DNA of 64,000 nt, taken from G965216905 sp965216905. Its GTDB lineage: Bacteria; Actinomycetota; Acidimicrobiia; Spongiisociales; ZC4RG35. Below, piece after piece: positions 52,301 to 60,998 of this stretch (the first letter of the stretch is position 1; every line of letters begins with the position of its first letter). Both the position numbers and the translations under genes were made by a program. A model generated the notes under the pieces. It was given only the letters and a program-made list of their open reading frames with translations, did no database searches and had not been told where the DNA came from. Location: the NCBI GenBank assembly GCA_965216905.1, contig OZ244213.1:1798001-1862000 (forward strand), read 5' to 3'.

Positions 52301-55300
52301 CCCCCACACACCGGCGGCACGGTCAGCTTTGACCTATATGTGATGGGTGAGTGGGACGGCGACGACCCAGCCGACGGCCCGGACAGAATCAGCGTCAGCG
52401 TCGACAGTGCGGTCCGCGTCGACGCTACGTTCTCGAACACGTCCGCTCCTCAGTCGTATCCCGACGACACCGGGGAGGCGTCCAACCCCGCAGGTAGCGG
52501 CGCCGTCGAGGTCGACAGTATCGCTTTGCCTTCGTCGGTGTACCGAATCGATGTGCCGTTCGAACACTGGCAAGAGACGCTGAACGTCCGCATCGAAGCG
52601 AGCGGCTTGTCGTTCACTTCTGGAGAGAGTTGGGGAATCGATAACGTCGAAGTACATCTCGACCGGCTTCTCCCGCAACGATTCTCCTATGAAGTCGGTC
52701 AGCAGGTCGCTCCAGGCGTCCCCCGATTTGGTGCGGGCATGATTGAACAGCCCCGCAGCAGTGACATCTACGAGTTCTCCCTCGATGCCGCCCAGACAGT
52801 CACATTCGACGCCGAATGCAGCATCGGCGGCTGGACACTCCGGAGCCGCGTCGATGGCACCGCCTTGTTCGACAACGACGGCTGCGACACCCATACAATG
52901 CCGCTCACTCCGGGAGACTACGAACTGGAAGTCGTGGGTGACCCAGACCCGGCCGGCTATCGGTTCTCGACCGTCGTGCTTCCCGAGCCCGACATCATTC
53001 CCATCCTGGTGGGCGACACGGTCACAGCCGGCGTCCCTACTCCCGGTGCCGGACGGTTGGAACAACCAGGGTCCGAAGACCACTACACGTTCACAGCGGA
53101 CGAGACCACACCTCCGATCATCATCGAACTCGCCCACAGCGGAAGCTGTGACGCAACCGAATGGGAACTGATCGACAGCGCCGACGTCGTCGTTGCGTCC
53201 TCGGACTACTGCAGCCGCTACATCCGCCCGGTCTCGCTCAGCAGCGGCGACTACCGGATACGCGTCCTCTCTCCCTCCTACGACCAAGTTGACTACTCGT
53301 TGACATTGTGGGGTCAGCCGGCCGCGCAGGACTTCGCGGTCGCAGTTGGTGACACGATCGGCGCAGACAGCCCGCTGCCGGGCGCCGGCCGCATCGAGAC
53401 TCCGGGCGCAGTCGACCGGTACACGTTCGTCGTTGACGCAGCCTCTGAGATCGGCCTCGACAACCCCGATAGGCTCCCACTGACCCTCACTCGTCCCGAC
53501 GGCAGCGAGCAGGACTTCGCAACGTCACAGGTTCTCGACCTCGAGCCCGGAGCCCACGTTCTCGAAGCCACTGCCGAGCAGTTCTCGTTCTTCGAAGGTT
53601 CGGTCGAGTATGGGCTCTCTCTCGCACCGACCCCGCCGCCCCAGACGTTCACGATCTCGCCCGGTGACACGGTCCGACCAGACAGCCCAGCCGTCGGTGC
53701 CGGAAACCTCGAGCAGCCAGGGTCAGAGGACCGGTACGAGATCATCGTGACCGAGCCCGGAACCCTGGTCTATGCGCCCTTTGGCAGCTACGCATTTCCT
53801 CAGGGCTTTCGCTGCGACATCGAGGACCCAGTGGGAGGGCTCGTGGCCGACTACTGCGGCACACCGCTCGACCCGGGGGACTACGTGATCCGTATCAACG
53901 CAGGAATCCGCGGCGGCACCGGCCAATACGGATTCCACAGCTGGGGCGCACCAACCACCACCCTCCTGCCGCTGACCCTCGGAACCTCGACCACCGGAGA
54001 TCTCCTCGGACCCGCAGAGACCGACCGGTACACGTTCACACTCGACACCGAAACTGATCTCCGGATCCGACTCGCCCGGACCCACTCCGACTACGCCGAG
54101 ATGCGGGCGTCGCTGCTCGACTCGAACGACAACATCGTTGTCTGGCGCATCGACGGCACGGCCCCATACACAGTGACGGTCCCTGCCGGGTCATATCACC
54201 TCGATGTCCAAACCGGCCAGGACGGTGGCGGAACATACGAACTTCTCGTCGAGGCGCTCGCCGACCCCGAACTGTTCTCCCTGCAACTTGGGGATTCCAT
54301 TCCGAACGGCACCGATGTCGGCGCAGGACAGCTCGAAACGCCCACATCCCGAGACCACTACGAGTTCACCGTCCCCGTCAGTGGACGGCTGGCAATTCCC
54401 GTGTCCTGTTCAGCGCCCACCGTCACCATGACGATCTGGGACGCCAGTGGCTTCAATCGAGGCACCCTCCGCTGCAACACCGCCAACTACGTCAGGCTCG
54501 ACGCCGGCGCCTACACCCTCGGCGCCTCAACGGTTTCGGGCGACGCCGTCAGCTACACCTTTGACCTGCTCGGCGAGCCGGCACCCGACGTGTTCCCAAT
54601 ACAGGTTGGTGAGGTGGTTGACCCGACGACCGCACCGGGCGCCGGCCATATCGAGGACCTGTCCGCCATCGATGCATACGACTTCGAGTTGAGCGAGGCC
54701 GCGGACGTGTTCGTCGAGCTCGACAACTGCGATGACCTGTTCGACATTCGCATCGAAAACAGCACGGGTGGCGTTGAGGGCGAGAACACCTACTGTGGCG
54801 ACCTTCGTCGAGTCTTGGCACCTGGAAGCTACCGGGTGGTCGTCACCGGAGGGCAGCCAACCTGGGGACACCCGAACCCGGTCGGCGGCGAAGTCGGCAC
54901 CTACACGCTGGCGGTACGCGGTGTGCCGGCCCCAGCCGAGTTCGACATCACCCTCGGAGACCACGTGACGGTCGACAGTCCCTCGCCGGGAGCCGGCCGA
55001 CTCACAGCCGCCCACGAGGTCGACGTCTACCGGTTCACCGTCGACACTCCCACCACGGTGGCAATCGACCTTTCCGGATGCGACAGCAGCGAGTCTCTCA
55101 GCTGGAAGCTATTGGATCCCGCTCTCAACACACTCCGGTGGGGTTCGCGGTGTGAGGCGGGGCCGGTGCACCTCCCGGCTGGTGGTACCTACCGGCTACA
55201 CGTCACGCAGCCCACGACAGCGGACCAGACATATCAGCTGACTGTCCGCGACGACCTTGTTGAAACCTTCGCCTATCAGCTCGGCGATATCGTCACCGCC

Positions 55301-56260
55301 GATGATCCCGACCCGGGCGCCGGAAGATTCGAGGCGCCGGGCTCGGTCGATCAGTACGACCTGACCATCGACGACACCACCCCAGTACGGGTCGATTTCA
55401 CAAACTGTCCGACCGATGCGTACATCGAGGTGTTCGAGTTCGAGTATCCGACCTGGAATGACGCATACATGTACTTCGAGTGCGACCCCGAAGAGTCGAT
55501 GGTGGCACTCGGATCCGGCGTCTACCGATTCACCGTGGTCGGGCCCACGTCGGGAACCTATGATCTTGCGATCATCCCAGCGACCATCGACACACACGAT
55601 GTTACAAGTAGCTTTGCCGTGACCCCTCAGAGCGGCGACGGCGCCGGCGTACTGCTCGATCGATACGAAATCGACGCCTACATCTTCGACGCCGAGCCCG
55701 ACACCAGCTACGTGGTGTCGCTGGCCGACGCCGATGGCGACTGTACAGACCCCCTCCCACTTCTCGCCATCCGACAGGATGTGCCGTATCCGTCGGGGGA
55801 ACTGGACCGCAGCTGGTATCCATGTGGCGAAACGCTCTGGAGTCCGTGGGAATCTGCAACCTACCGACTAGAAGTGTCCACCGACTACGGAACCCCGCCC
55901 GGTGGCTACCACCTCGCCATGCACCCCGTCCCCCAGCCAGAAGAGTTCACGACGGCAGTCGGAGCACCCATCCACGACGGGAACCCCGCACCCGGTGCCG
56001 GAAACCTCGAACAGGTCGGGTCGATCGACCGGTACACATTCACCGTGAACCAGCCCGGCTACCTCACCTTCGGAACCACAGCATGCGAGCCAGGGGAACG
56101 GAAGTCGGTCAGGCTGGAATCGGGCATCGGCTACGTCTCCAGCTGGTGGTGGAGAGAATCGCAATGCGCAAGCCACAAACACTTCCTCTACCCAAACACC
56201 TACACAATCACCGTCAGCGGCGACCCGGGGTCGTATGATGTCGCTATCGGCTATGACTGA
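47639..56260 (+). CDS. Main part of giant secreted metalloprotease/adhesin with VWD and PPC-like repeats
   Basis: This frame, about 2,870 codons, continues the previous entry after two further indels at 47549 and 47637. In order it encodes the end of a DNRLRE module, two further DNRLRE modules alternating with two Ig-like modules, and a unique domain with a zincin site. That site is HELVH at 50363-50377, with MESTAVW about 35 residues later. Next come a run of ten prolines (about 51301-51332), a VWD domain (GDPHLITFDGVRYDFQ near 51372, then GLLGNANG) and a jelly-roll-like segment. Eleven PPC-like repeats from 52681 to the end follow. No transmembrane segment or sorting motif ends the protein. 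It is a cell-surface or released protease/adhesin. Confidence 0.78.
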   Translation: MGLWETSAANEQIHLTSRDATTNHPTLTLTTTGTADTTPPTVTIDSPTDGDTITDVTVTVTATDDVAVAQVELLADDTVVDTATSPQPDGTYQLTWGDPTPGNHTLQARAVDTATNTTTTNPITITVTVPTSTFDVVAAADTYVRDGSSASINFGSGSLLVVKDGGEGYEREALVRFDLTGQTSVETAVLKLFVEDTPDNTGDPMLGAFQVTDDTWDETTVDWTTRPTLGALIGETVVADTANDTWVEIDVTSWVNTQLAASDPIISIGLWETSAANEQIHLTSRDATTNHPTLTLTTTGTADTTPPTVTIDSPTDGDTITDVTVTVTATDDVAVAQVELLADDTVVDTATSPQPDGTYQLTWGDPTPGNHTLQARAVDTATNTTTTNPITITVTVPTSTFDVVAAADTYVRDGSSASINFGSGSLLVVKDGGEGYEREALVRFDLTGQTSVETAVLKLFVEDTPDNTGDPMLGAFQVTDDTWDETTVDWTTRPTLGALIGETVVADTANDTWVEIDVTSWVNTQLAASDPIISIGLWETSAANEQIHLTSRDATTNHPTLTLTTTGGPELMVLDDETGGVIESDDEKIWFDIQPLRVEVDGADVTAVTVDVDGSNVGTVLSDPWSYQLDTTSYADGFHEVRVHADLTGGVTLETDMMVEIANNLGGDQRIELDALQGRLSAYETVDLAISARFEPETLPARYAQPHSGSSTTLLVPYLVADELTLGEQEALWARIRQFLDRIPPDTNATQTVDDWFAEYDIDGWRGCRNRIPLKTLCQTRIGDFDFEFEVAGVADMGTGADTVPAQDNRKVVGGTLVDCPQPGCNGIPDRVDRIAVGLLDAQDFYESIGWADQFHAHHADEIIGVTIADEGIPRSHVWPELFHLLPDAGNHMALDASVGDFLIETARHELVHVYQWPILDTSAFEIGHGIPSGGDRAIRAYMESTAVWSHRASNGYADGQGFRLPNFLDRTDDNLFSYKEPINPLDGPPADDGEHYGMFVFPEFIARSARVPNGTAELVVDSFEAIGPRLKSPGQSLTAELDDGQMPEVLLDFWASMYVLPDDSDVWPFFHPASDYLRSLPIPSRPVLSQSDSFVVETLVPDQPLTLSHTTSVSGGARAVEAQLPTGHSGGTVTVHPQVGNRQRVLFMTDDLKPCVPGPTGTANPDASYVDVEPGTKTDIEVPAECDRVGVLFVSPSLFWDGLWQLFDGGQINRVALEFTPPPPPPPPPPRPCSPTCVPAGSFGDPHLITFDGVRYDFQAAGEFELLRHANSGTVIQSRQEPWGTTSTAVNTAAAMQVGTDRVEVYPEGRVLVDGADVGIVDDEPILLTGGGEILRSNSRLFIAWPELASGSNMSASILYSGTALSIRLELPTEWAGDVTGLLGNANGSTDDDVYARNGTVLDRPISPTVLYGSFADSWRIDAVESLFTYEPGESTSTFTDPAFPSSIVTLADFTSEDRAAAEQLCRDEGVVDPTLLESCIYDIVVTGDPMFASAAAEAPIPTAVVDGVSFENFEDGAGSEWNPSTTAFTPIGDRQYLGAFGNQPVQLDLAELPPHTGGTVSFDLYVMGEWDGDDPADGPDRISVSVDSAVRVDATFSNTSAPQSYPDDTGEASNPAGSGAVEVDSIALPSSVYRIDVPFEHWQETLNVRIEASGLSFTSGESWGIDNVEVHLDRLLPQRFSYEVGQQVAPGVPRFGAGMIEQPRSSDIYEFSLDAAQTVTFDAECSIGGWTLRSRVDGTALFDNDGCDTHTMPLTPGDYELEVVGDPDPAGYRFSTVVLPEPDIIPILVGDTVTAGVPTPGAGRLEQPGSEDHYTFTADETTPPIIIELAHSGSCDATEWELIDSADVVVASSDYCSRYIRPVSLSSGDYRIRVLSPSYDQVDYSLTLWGQPAAQDFAVAVGDTIGADSPLPGAGRIETPGAVDRYTFVVDAASEIGLDNPDRLPLTLTRPDGSEQDFATSQVLDLEPGAHVLEATAEQFSFFEGSVEYGLSLAPTPPPQTFTISPGDTVRPDSPAVGAGNLEQPGSEDRYEIIVTEPGTLVYAPFGSYAFPQGFRCDIEDPVGGLVADYCGTPLDPGDYVIRINAGIRGGTGQYGFHSWGAPTTTLLPLTLGTSTTGDLLGPAETDRYTFTLDTETDLRIRLARTHSDYAEMRASLLDSNDNIVVWRIDGTAPYTVTVPAGSYHLDVQTGQDGGGTYELLVEALADPELFSLQLGDSIPNGTDVGAGQLETPTSRDHYEFTVPVSGRLAIPVSCSAPTVTMTIWDASGFNRGTLRCNTANYVRLDAGAYTLGASTVSGDAVSYTFDLLGEPAPDVFPIQVGEVVDPTTAPGAGHIEDLSAIDAYDFELSEAADVFVELDNCDDLFDIRIENSTGGVEGENTYCGDLRRVLAPGSYRVVVTGGQPTWGHPNPVGGEVGTYTLAVRGVPAPAEFDITLGDHVTVDSPSPGAGRLTAAHEVDVYRFTVDTPTTVAIDLSGCDSSESLSWKLLDPALNTLRWGSRCEAGPVHLPAGGTYRLHVTQPTTADQTYQLTVRDDLVETFAYQLGDIVTADDPDPGAGRFEAPGSVDQYDLTIDDTTPVRVDFTNCPTDAYIEVFEFEYPTWNDAYMYFECDPEESMVALGSGVYRFTVVGPTSGTYDLAIIPATIDTHDVTSSFAVTPQSGDGAGVLLDRYEIDAYIFDAEPDTSYVVSLADADGDCTDPLPLLAIRQDVPYPSGELDRSWYPCGETLWSPWESATYRLEVSTDYGTPPGGYHLAMHPVPQPEEFTTAVGAPIHDGNPAPGAGNLEQVGSIDRYTFTVNQPGYLTFGTTACEPGERKSVRLESGIGYVSSWWWRESQCASHKHFLYPNTYTITVSGDPGSYDVAIGYD
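52681..56260 (+). repeat. Eleven diverged PPC-like domain repeats
   Basis: Repeats of about 100-115 codons begin near 52681, 52994, 53330, 53645, 53963, 54270, 54590, 54940, 55264, 55609 and 55944. The shared pattern is a strand with GD, then PGAG, then R/D-x-Y-x-F, and later GDY-type turns, as in prepeptidase C-terminal domains. Unlike the upstream repeats they are well diverged in sequence and so much older. Repeats 5 and 10 are the most degenerate. Confidence 0.8.
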
Positions 56261-56819
56261 CCCGACTCGATTTGATGCGGCATGGAGTCCGCCCGCGCCA
56301 GATCCTGCTGATCGGGGAGCGGCCGGTCCTCGTAGCAGTGTTGTGGGGGTGGTCCGGCGCCTGTTGGTGGTTGTTCCGTTGGCGGTGCTGTTGGTCGCCA
56401 ATGGGCCGTGCGTCCGTGTCGACCCGCGGATCGACCAGATTCCCAGGTGCGACTCGATCGATGTGGAGGTGCTGGGCGAGGACCCGGAGAGTCTGGTCGG
56501 TGTCTGGCAATACAGCGCAGGAACGATGGACGCTCTGCCGGCCACCGACGTCGCTACGCGGCCGAGCTTTTGGATCTTCGAAGAGGACGGGACCGGCCGC
56601 TGGCACTACTACGAGCGGCACTTCGCATACGGCCATGAGACAGGGACGTTCACATGGGAGGTTGACGGCGACCGTCTGACGATTGACGACGCTCCGGCAC
56701 TGGCTCTCGAGTTCCTAACGGACAACGGGACCACCTTCGCACGGTTCAGGGACGTCTCAAGCTCCGATCAGTCCCTGGACCTTGTGCGGTGCCAGCCCGA
56801 TGGTCCGTTCCCCGACTGA
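56253..56819 (+). CDS. Small exported or membrane-anchored protein downstream of the giant gene
   Basis: The 188-residue product has a hydrophobic segment at about residues 36-50 and a globular rest with WIFEEDGTGRWHYYE and FTWEVDGDRLTID, a lipocalin-like strand pattern. I recognise no family. The ATG at 56253 overlaps the giant gene's stop by 8 bases; ATG codons at 56235 and 56238 are alternatives. Co-transcription with the giant protein is likely, so it may be an accessory or anchoring factor. Confidence 0.65.
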   Translation: MTDPTRFDAAWSPPAPDPADRGAAGPRSSVVGVVRRLLVVVPLAVLLVANGPCVRVDPRIDQIPRCDSIDVEVLGEDPESLVGVWQYSAGTMDALPATDVATRPSFWIFEEDGTGRWHYYERHFAYGHETGTFTWEVDGDRLTIDDAPALALEFLTDNGTTFARFRDVSSSDQSLDLVRCQPDGPFPD

Positions 56820-57456
56820 CCCAATGTCATGGTGGGGTGCCTGCCGCAGCCAACGTCGATGACGGTCGAACCCGGAAGCGGTGGGACCGTCTGATCGGCG
56901 TGAGATCTCGGGTCAGTCCAGTCCCAAGCCTTCGATGATCAGGTCGAGCATGGCGTTGGAGATCTCGACGTCGGCAGGGAGGGCACCGCTCCGGTGCGTG
57001 AGCCGAGGCAGGTGGAGAGAAACGTGCCACTGGGAAGCTCCGCCCAGCCGATCGGGATGTACCAAGCCGGGTACGGCGGGTTCCCCTCCCTGAGATCGCC
57101 GTCCCGATGGTGTGCAGGGCGACGCCCATCCGGATGGGCGATCCCGAAGCGGTAGCGTTGCCAGCCACGAAATGGAGTTCTTCACGTCGCGAAACGGTGG
57201 TGTTGTGAGCTGGGTCGCGTCGACCGGAGAAACCGCTGCAAGTATCGCCGCCGAGTCATCGCCGGGGCGTTTGATGAACTCCTCACTCAGCTGCCTGCCT
57301 GTCGATTGCCTGTCGGCCCGAGATGCTGACCACCTGAGGTTCCCACGGCGGTTCCATGGAATGTCGGGAGCCCGCCCGGCGGCGCTCCTCGGACCCTGAC
57401 CATTCCACCCCGTGCCGAAGGCTCCGGTCCAGCCCCGGCGTAGGATCGTGTGAATC
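56820..57456. other. 637-base stretch without an intact gene, possible gene remnant
   Basis: No reading frame here has both a plausible start and coding character throughout. On the minus strand a short end segment (about 56913-56990; ADVEISNAMLDLIIEGLG) and another near 57150-57350 look protein-like but lie in different frames with interruptions. This fits an old, frameshifted remnant. The last 60 bases precede the F420-type gene and may hold its promoter. Confidence 0.4.
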
Positions 57457-58584
57457 ATGACGCCACGGATCGATGTCGGTCTTGCGGTCGAGACATCACC
57501 GCCGATGGGGCTGTTGCGGGGTACGGCCCGGCTGGGTCGCGTGCTCGGCTTCGATTCTCTGTGGCTGGCCGACCAGCTCACCGGTGACATCCCCACCGAG
57601 ATCTGGGACACCGACTTCACCTGGCTGGCCAAGCGCAACCCCCCACCCAACCGCTTCTACGACTGGACGACCGTGGCCGGTTCCCTGGCCCGATCGGCGG
57701 GGCGACTCCATGTCGGCGTCGGCGTCGCCGACACCCTGCGCCGGCATCCCGCCGTGCTCGCCCAATCGGCGCTGACGCTCTCACATCTGACGAAGGCCAC
57801 CCCGGTGTTGGGACTGGGAGCCGGGGAGGCGGACAACCTCGTACCGTACGGCATCCCCTTCGACCGTCCGGTGGCCCGATTCGAAGAAGCGCTCACGATC
57901 ATCCGCCACATGCTCGACTCGCCGGAGCCGTTCACCTTCGAGGGCCGGTTCCACTCTGTCGACGGCGGTGCGATGGCACTCCAGCCCGGCAAGGGTGGTA
58001 AACCCCGCCTGTGGGTGGCAGCCCATGGGCCGAGGATGCTCCGGTTGGCCGGACGGTTCGGCGACGGCTGGTATCCGACGTTCCCGCACAGCCCGGACCG
58101 GTATCGGGACTCGCTGGAGACCGTCCGCCGGGCGGCGTCGGACGCCGGGCGCGACCCGGCCCGCATCGTTCCGTCGATGCTTTCGTTCTTCGTGGGAGCA
58201 CGGACGGAGGCGGCGGCCGCCAAGGCGCTTCGACACCCGGCGGTGCGCTTCATGGCGTTGCTCGGACCGCACGACATGTGGGATCGACACGGCCTCTCCC
58301 ACCCGCTGGGTGAGGAGTTCCGGGGGGTCATCGACTTCTTGCCGGAGCGGCACCGCCGAGCCGAGATATGGAAGGCCATCGAGCAGGTCCCACCGGAGAT
58401 ACTCGAACGCGAGTTGATCTGGGGAACGCCGGACCGGATCGTGGAGCAGGTGCGAGCACTCGGCGAGGCGGGCCTCCGCCACATCGTGTTCGTGCCGATG
58501 GCGGCCGTCGTCTCGCCGAAGGCGCTGGTGGCGAACTTGACGATGTTGCCGGGTCTGGTGCGCAAGCTCCGCTCGGGTGCGTGA
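57457..58584 (+). CDS. LLM class F420-dependent oxidoreductase
   Basis: The 375-residue protein has the luciferase-like barrel with DVGLAVETSPPMG, FDSLWLADQL, GLGAGEADN, the FDRPVARFEEAL helix, LWVAAHGPRMLRLAGRFGDG and a C-terminal GTPDRIVEQV. Such enzymes use coenzyme F420 and act on small organic substrates. The ATG at 57457 precedes the first strand. No cofactor or substrate gene is adjacent. Confidence 0.87.
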   Translation: MTPRIDVGLAVETSPPMGLLRGTARLGRVLGFDSLWLADQLTGDIPTEIWDTDFTWLAKRNPPPNRFYDWTTVAGSLARSAGRLHVGVGVADTLRRHPAVLAQSALTLSHLTKATPVLGLGAGEADNLVPYGIPFDRPVARFEEALTIIRHMLDSPEPFTFEGRFHSVDGGAMALQPGKGGKPRLWVAAHGPRMLRLAGRFGDGWYPTFPHSPDRYRDSLETVRRAASDAGRDPARIVPSMLSFFVGARTEAAAAKALRHPAVRFMALLGPHDMWDRHGLSHPLGEEFRGVIDFLPERHRRAEIWKAIEQVPPEILERELIWGTPDRIVEQVRALGEAGLRHIVFVPMAAVVSPKALVANLTMLPGLVRKLRSGA

Positions 58585-58596
58585 ACCCGGCGGTGG

Positions 58597-59601
58597 CTAG
58601 GTGCCTCCGTGGATACGTTCCTCGGTGATGCTCGCATCGACGGCGGCGATCGCCCAGGCAACCCCGTCGTCGGGATCCTCGATCGCCAGGCGGAGATTCC
58701 AGCCCTCCGATGAGCCGTCGGTCCAGAGCAGCCATCGCAGTTCGGAGACCGCCTGCCCCAGCTCGGCCGGCTCGGGTGGCCACGGGACGTTCGCAAGGGT
58801 GCTGGCCGTCCACCAGGCCTCGAACCGGCCGGCGGCCGCACCGCGTCGGGGTCCGTGGGCGCCGCCCGACGCCGCCGCCCACGCCATCCACGCCATGGCA
58901 TCTCCGGGATCGATGTCGGCAACGGCCACCCTCGGGGCCCCCAGTGCCCCGATCGCCTGCTCGGCGGTGCCGTCCACCGCCGCCGTCTGCACCCGACCGT
59001 TCGACCGCTCCACCCAGTGATGGACGAGCGCCGCCAGTGCTTCACCCTCGGGAGACTCGGAGATGGGGGGAGCCGCCGTGACGTCGGCGATGGCGGAGAA
59101 CCGCGGGCTGTCCGGTGTGGGGAACTCGGCACGATCCCCGTAGTACTCGGCCGGGGCGTAGCGAGGTTCCCATCGCTGGAGGGTCGGAGGCAGTTCGAGG
59201 ACGAGCCGGTCGAAGTCCGACTCTCGGAGATCCGCACCTCGGATCACACATTCATGGGCGACCAGTGCCCGCTCCGGCTCCGACGTCAGGACCGGGGCCA
59301 GCTCCTCCCATCGGTGCCGGCACGCCGCCACCTCCGGCAAGGGGCCGAGCATGAAACGACCGGGGCCTTCGAGAACCGCGGCGGCGGCCAGCGGCGCCGG
59401 TGCCTCGAGGGCGATCCGGTAGCGGGCGTGCTCGTCGATCGACCACAGCTGCTTGCCCCGCTCTACCGCCGCCCGACAGTGACGGCGCAGGAGGTCTAAT
59501 CGGTCCCACTCACGGGCGGTGCAGATCCCGTCGACGATGCGCAGGAGCGCATCCGTGTTCGACGCCTCGATGGCCTCGAGCGTGCGATCGTCGAGGGTCA
59601 C
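58597..59601 (-). CDS. Conserved-looking soluble protein of unknown function
   Basis: The 334-residue product is soluble, mainly helical at the start (NTDALLRIVDGICTAREWDR, then a PLAAAAVLEG helix) and Trp-rich toward the end. I recognise no family or catalytic motif. The GTG at 59601 overlaps the sulfurtransferase stop (GTGA), so it is the last gene of the four-gene minus-strand unit starting at 60960. Confidence 0.6.
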   Translation of the reverse strand: MTLDDRTLEAIEASNTDALLRIVDGICTAREWDRLDLLRRHCRAAVERGKQLWSIDEHARYRIALEAPAPLAAAAVLEGPGRFMLGPLPEVAACRHRWEELAPVLTSEPERALVAHECVIRGADLRESDFDRLVLELPPTLQRWEPRYAPAEYYGDRAEFPTPDSPRFSAIADVTAAPPISESPEGEALAALVHHWVERSNGRVQTAAVDGTAEQAIGALGAPRVAVADIDPGDAMAWMAWAAASGGAHGPRRGAAAGRFEAWWTASTLANVPWPPEPAELGQAVSELRWLLWTDGSSEGWNLRLAIEDPDDGVAWAIAAVDASITEERIHGGT

Positions 59602-60410
59602 GGTTCGATGGGGAGCCGGTCGTGCGCAGCCCAGTCGCTCCACGAGCCTGGATAGAGCAGACCGTCTTCCCGGCCGGCCACGGCCATCGCCAGCAGATCG
59701 TGGCAGGCGGTGACACCGCTGCCGCAGTACACGATCGGGTCGGGGGGCACGTCGGCGAATCGAGCGGCCAGGCTCGATGCATCGAGGTGGTGGCCGTTGG
59801 GGTCCAGGTTGCCGGCATGGGGGAGGTTGACGGCGCCGGGGATGTGCCCGGCCCGGGCATCGACCGGTTCGATCTCCCCCCGATACCGTTCGGGGGCCCG
59901 GGCATCGATGAGTGCGGCACTCCCGAGCGCCGCAACGACCTCGTCTCGGCCGACCACACCCGGCCACCGGTCCGGCGCCGGATAGGGGTCGACGCCGGTG
60001 GGACCGGGGACGGTTTCGGTGACGGGATGACCCGCCCTGATCCAGCCCGTCCAGCCACCGTCGAGCACCTGGATCCTCCGATGCCCGAACGCCCGAAGCA
60101 TCCACCACAGCCGCGCCGCGATCGCCCCGCCCGCGTCGTCGTATGCCACGACCGGGGTGTCGGGATCGATGCCGAGCCGTCCCAAGGTGGCGCCGAAGGT
60201 GCCGGGGTCGGGAAGCGGGTGCCGGCCCTCGGTCGGGGGGGCGGACAGGTCGGTGTCCAAGTCGACGAACACCGCGCCGGGGACATGAGCCCGGGTGTAC
60301 TCGATGCGACCGCGAGCGGGCTCGCCGAGATACCACCGCACGTCGCAGACCCGGACCGATTCGAGACGGCGAGCCAGGTCGGCGGGCGAGATGAGAGGAT
60401 CGGTCGTCAT
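59598..60410 (-). CDS. Thiosulfate/3-mercaptopyruvate sulfurtransferase
   Basis: The 270-residue two-domain rhodanese has an inactive N-domain and an active C-domain with Cys in YCGSGVTA. It moves a sulfane sulfur from thiosulfate or mercaptopyruvate to a thiophilic acceptor such as cyanide or thioredoxin. The CGSGVT-type loop is usual for the mercaptopyruvate group. The ATG at 60410 overlaps the upstream DUF2905 stop. Confidence 0.88.
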   Translation of the reverse strand: MTTDPLISPADLARRLESVRVCDVRWYLGEPARGRIEYTRAHVPGAVFVDLDTDLSAPPTEGRHPLPDPGTFGATLGRLGIDPDTPVVAYDDAGGAIAARLWWMLRAFGHRRIQVLDGGWTGWIRAGHPVTETVPGPTGVDPYPAPDRWPGVVGRDEVVAALGSAALIDARAPERYRGEIEPVDARAGHIPGAVNLPHAGNLDPNGHHLDASSLAARFADVPPDPIVYCGSGVTACHDLLAMAVAGREDGLLYPGSWSDWAAHDRLPIEP

Positions 60411-60628
60411 TCGCCGCCGAAGAACCGTCCGGCGAGATTGAGGATCAACGAGCCGATCACGCTCACGATCAGCATCGACGTCAACGGGAAGTACACCGAC
60501 GCCCGCTCGCCCTCGGCTCGGAAGTCTCCCGGCAGCTTTCCGAACCACGACATCCAGCCCATCCGCCACAGGACGCCCACCACCACGAGCAACACGCCGA
60601 GGCCGATCAGCAGGTCGGCGGTCTTCAC
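60407..60628 (-). CDS. DUF2905 family small membrane protein
   Basis: The 73-residue protein has two hydrophobic segments and the family pattern GKLPGDFR between them, with a preceding WFG. Function is unknown. The GTG at 60628 overlaps the upstream stop (GTGA) and its own stop overlaps the sulfurtransferase start. Confidence 0.8.
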   Translation of the reverse strand: MKTADLLIGLGVLLVVVGVLWRMGWMSWFGKLPGDFRAEGERASVYFPLTSMLIVSVIGSLILNLAGRFFGGE

Positions 60629-60960
60629 TCCTCCTCCGCGGCCCCGTCCACGGCTTCGGTGTCGTCGGGACGGGGGCGAACGATCTCTTCTCCGAGTTGG
60701 GAGAGCGTGGCGCCGATGGCGGACGCCACCGACGACGACATCTTCTTCAGTTGCTCGCGGGTGTCGGGATCCCGGATGGCCTGACCGATCGAGTCGGCCA
60801 CGGCCCGGGCGGCGTCGCCGATCGTCTCGAACGCCGCCCGCACCTCGTCCTCGTCGGGTCCGGTGTCGCCAACCACCTGCCGGTACCGGTCCTTCACCAG
60901 ATCGGACACATCGGTCCAACGTTCGCCGGCGACGTCCCAAGGGTCTCGTTCTTCGGTCAC
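60625..60960 (-). CDS. Small helical acidic protein
   Basis: The 111-residue product is predicted to be mostly amphipathic helix (TIGDAARAVADSIGQAI) with an acidic C-terminal tail, similar in style to phasin or apolipoprotein-like proteins. No family is recognised. The start is a GTG at 60960, 38 bases from the divergent Nudix gene. Confidence 0.6.
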   Translation of the reverse strand: MTEERDPWDVAGERWTDVSDLVKDRYRQVVGDTGPDEDEVRAAFETIGDAARAVADSIGQAIRDPDTREQLKKMSSSVASAIGATLSQLGEEIVRPRPDDTEAVDGAAEEE

Positions 60961-60998
60961 CCCAGGGATGGTACCGGTGGTCGCCTAACGTCGGGGCG

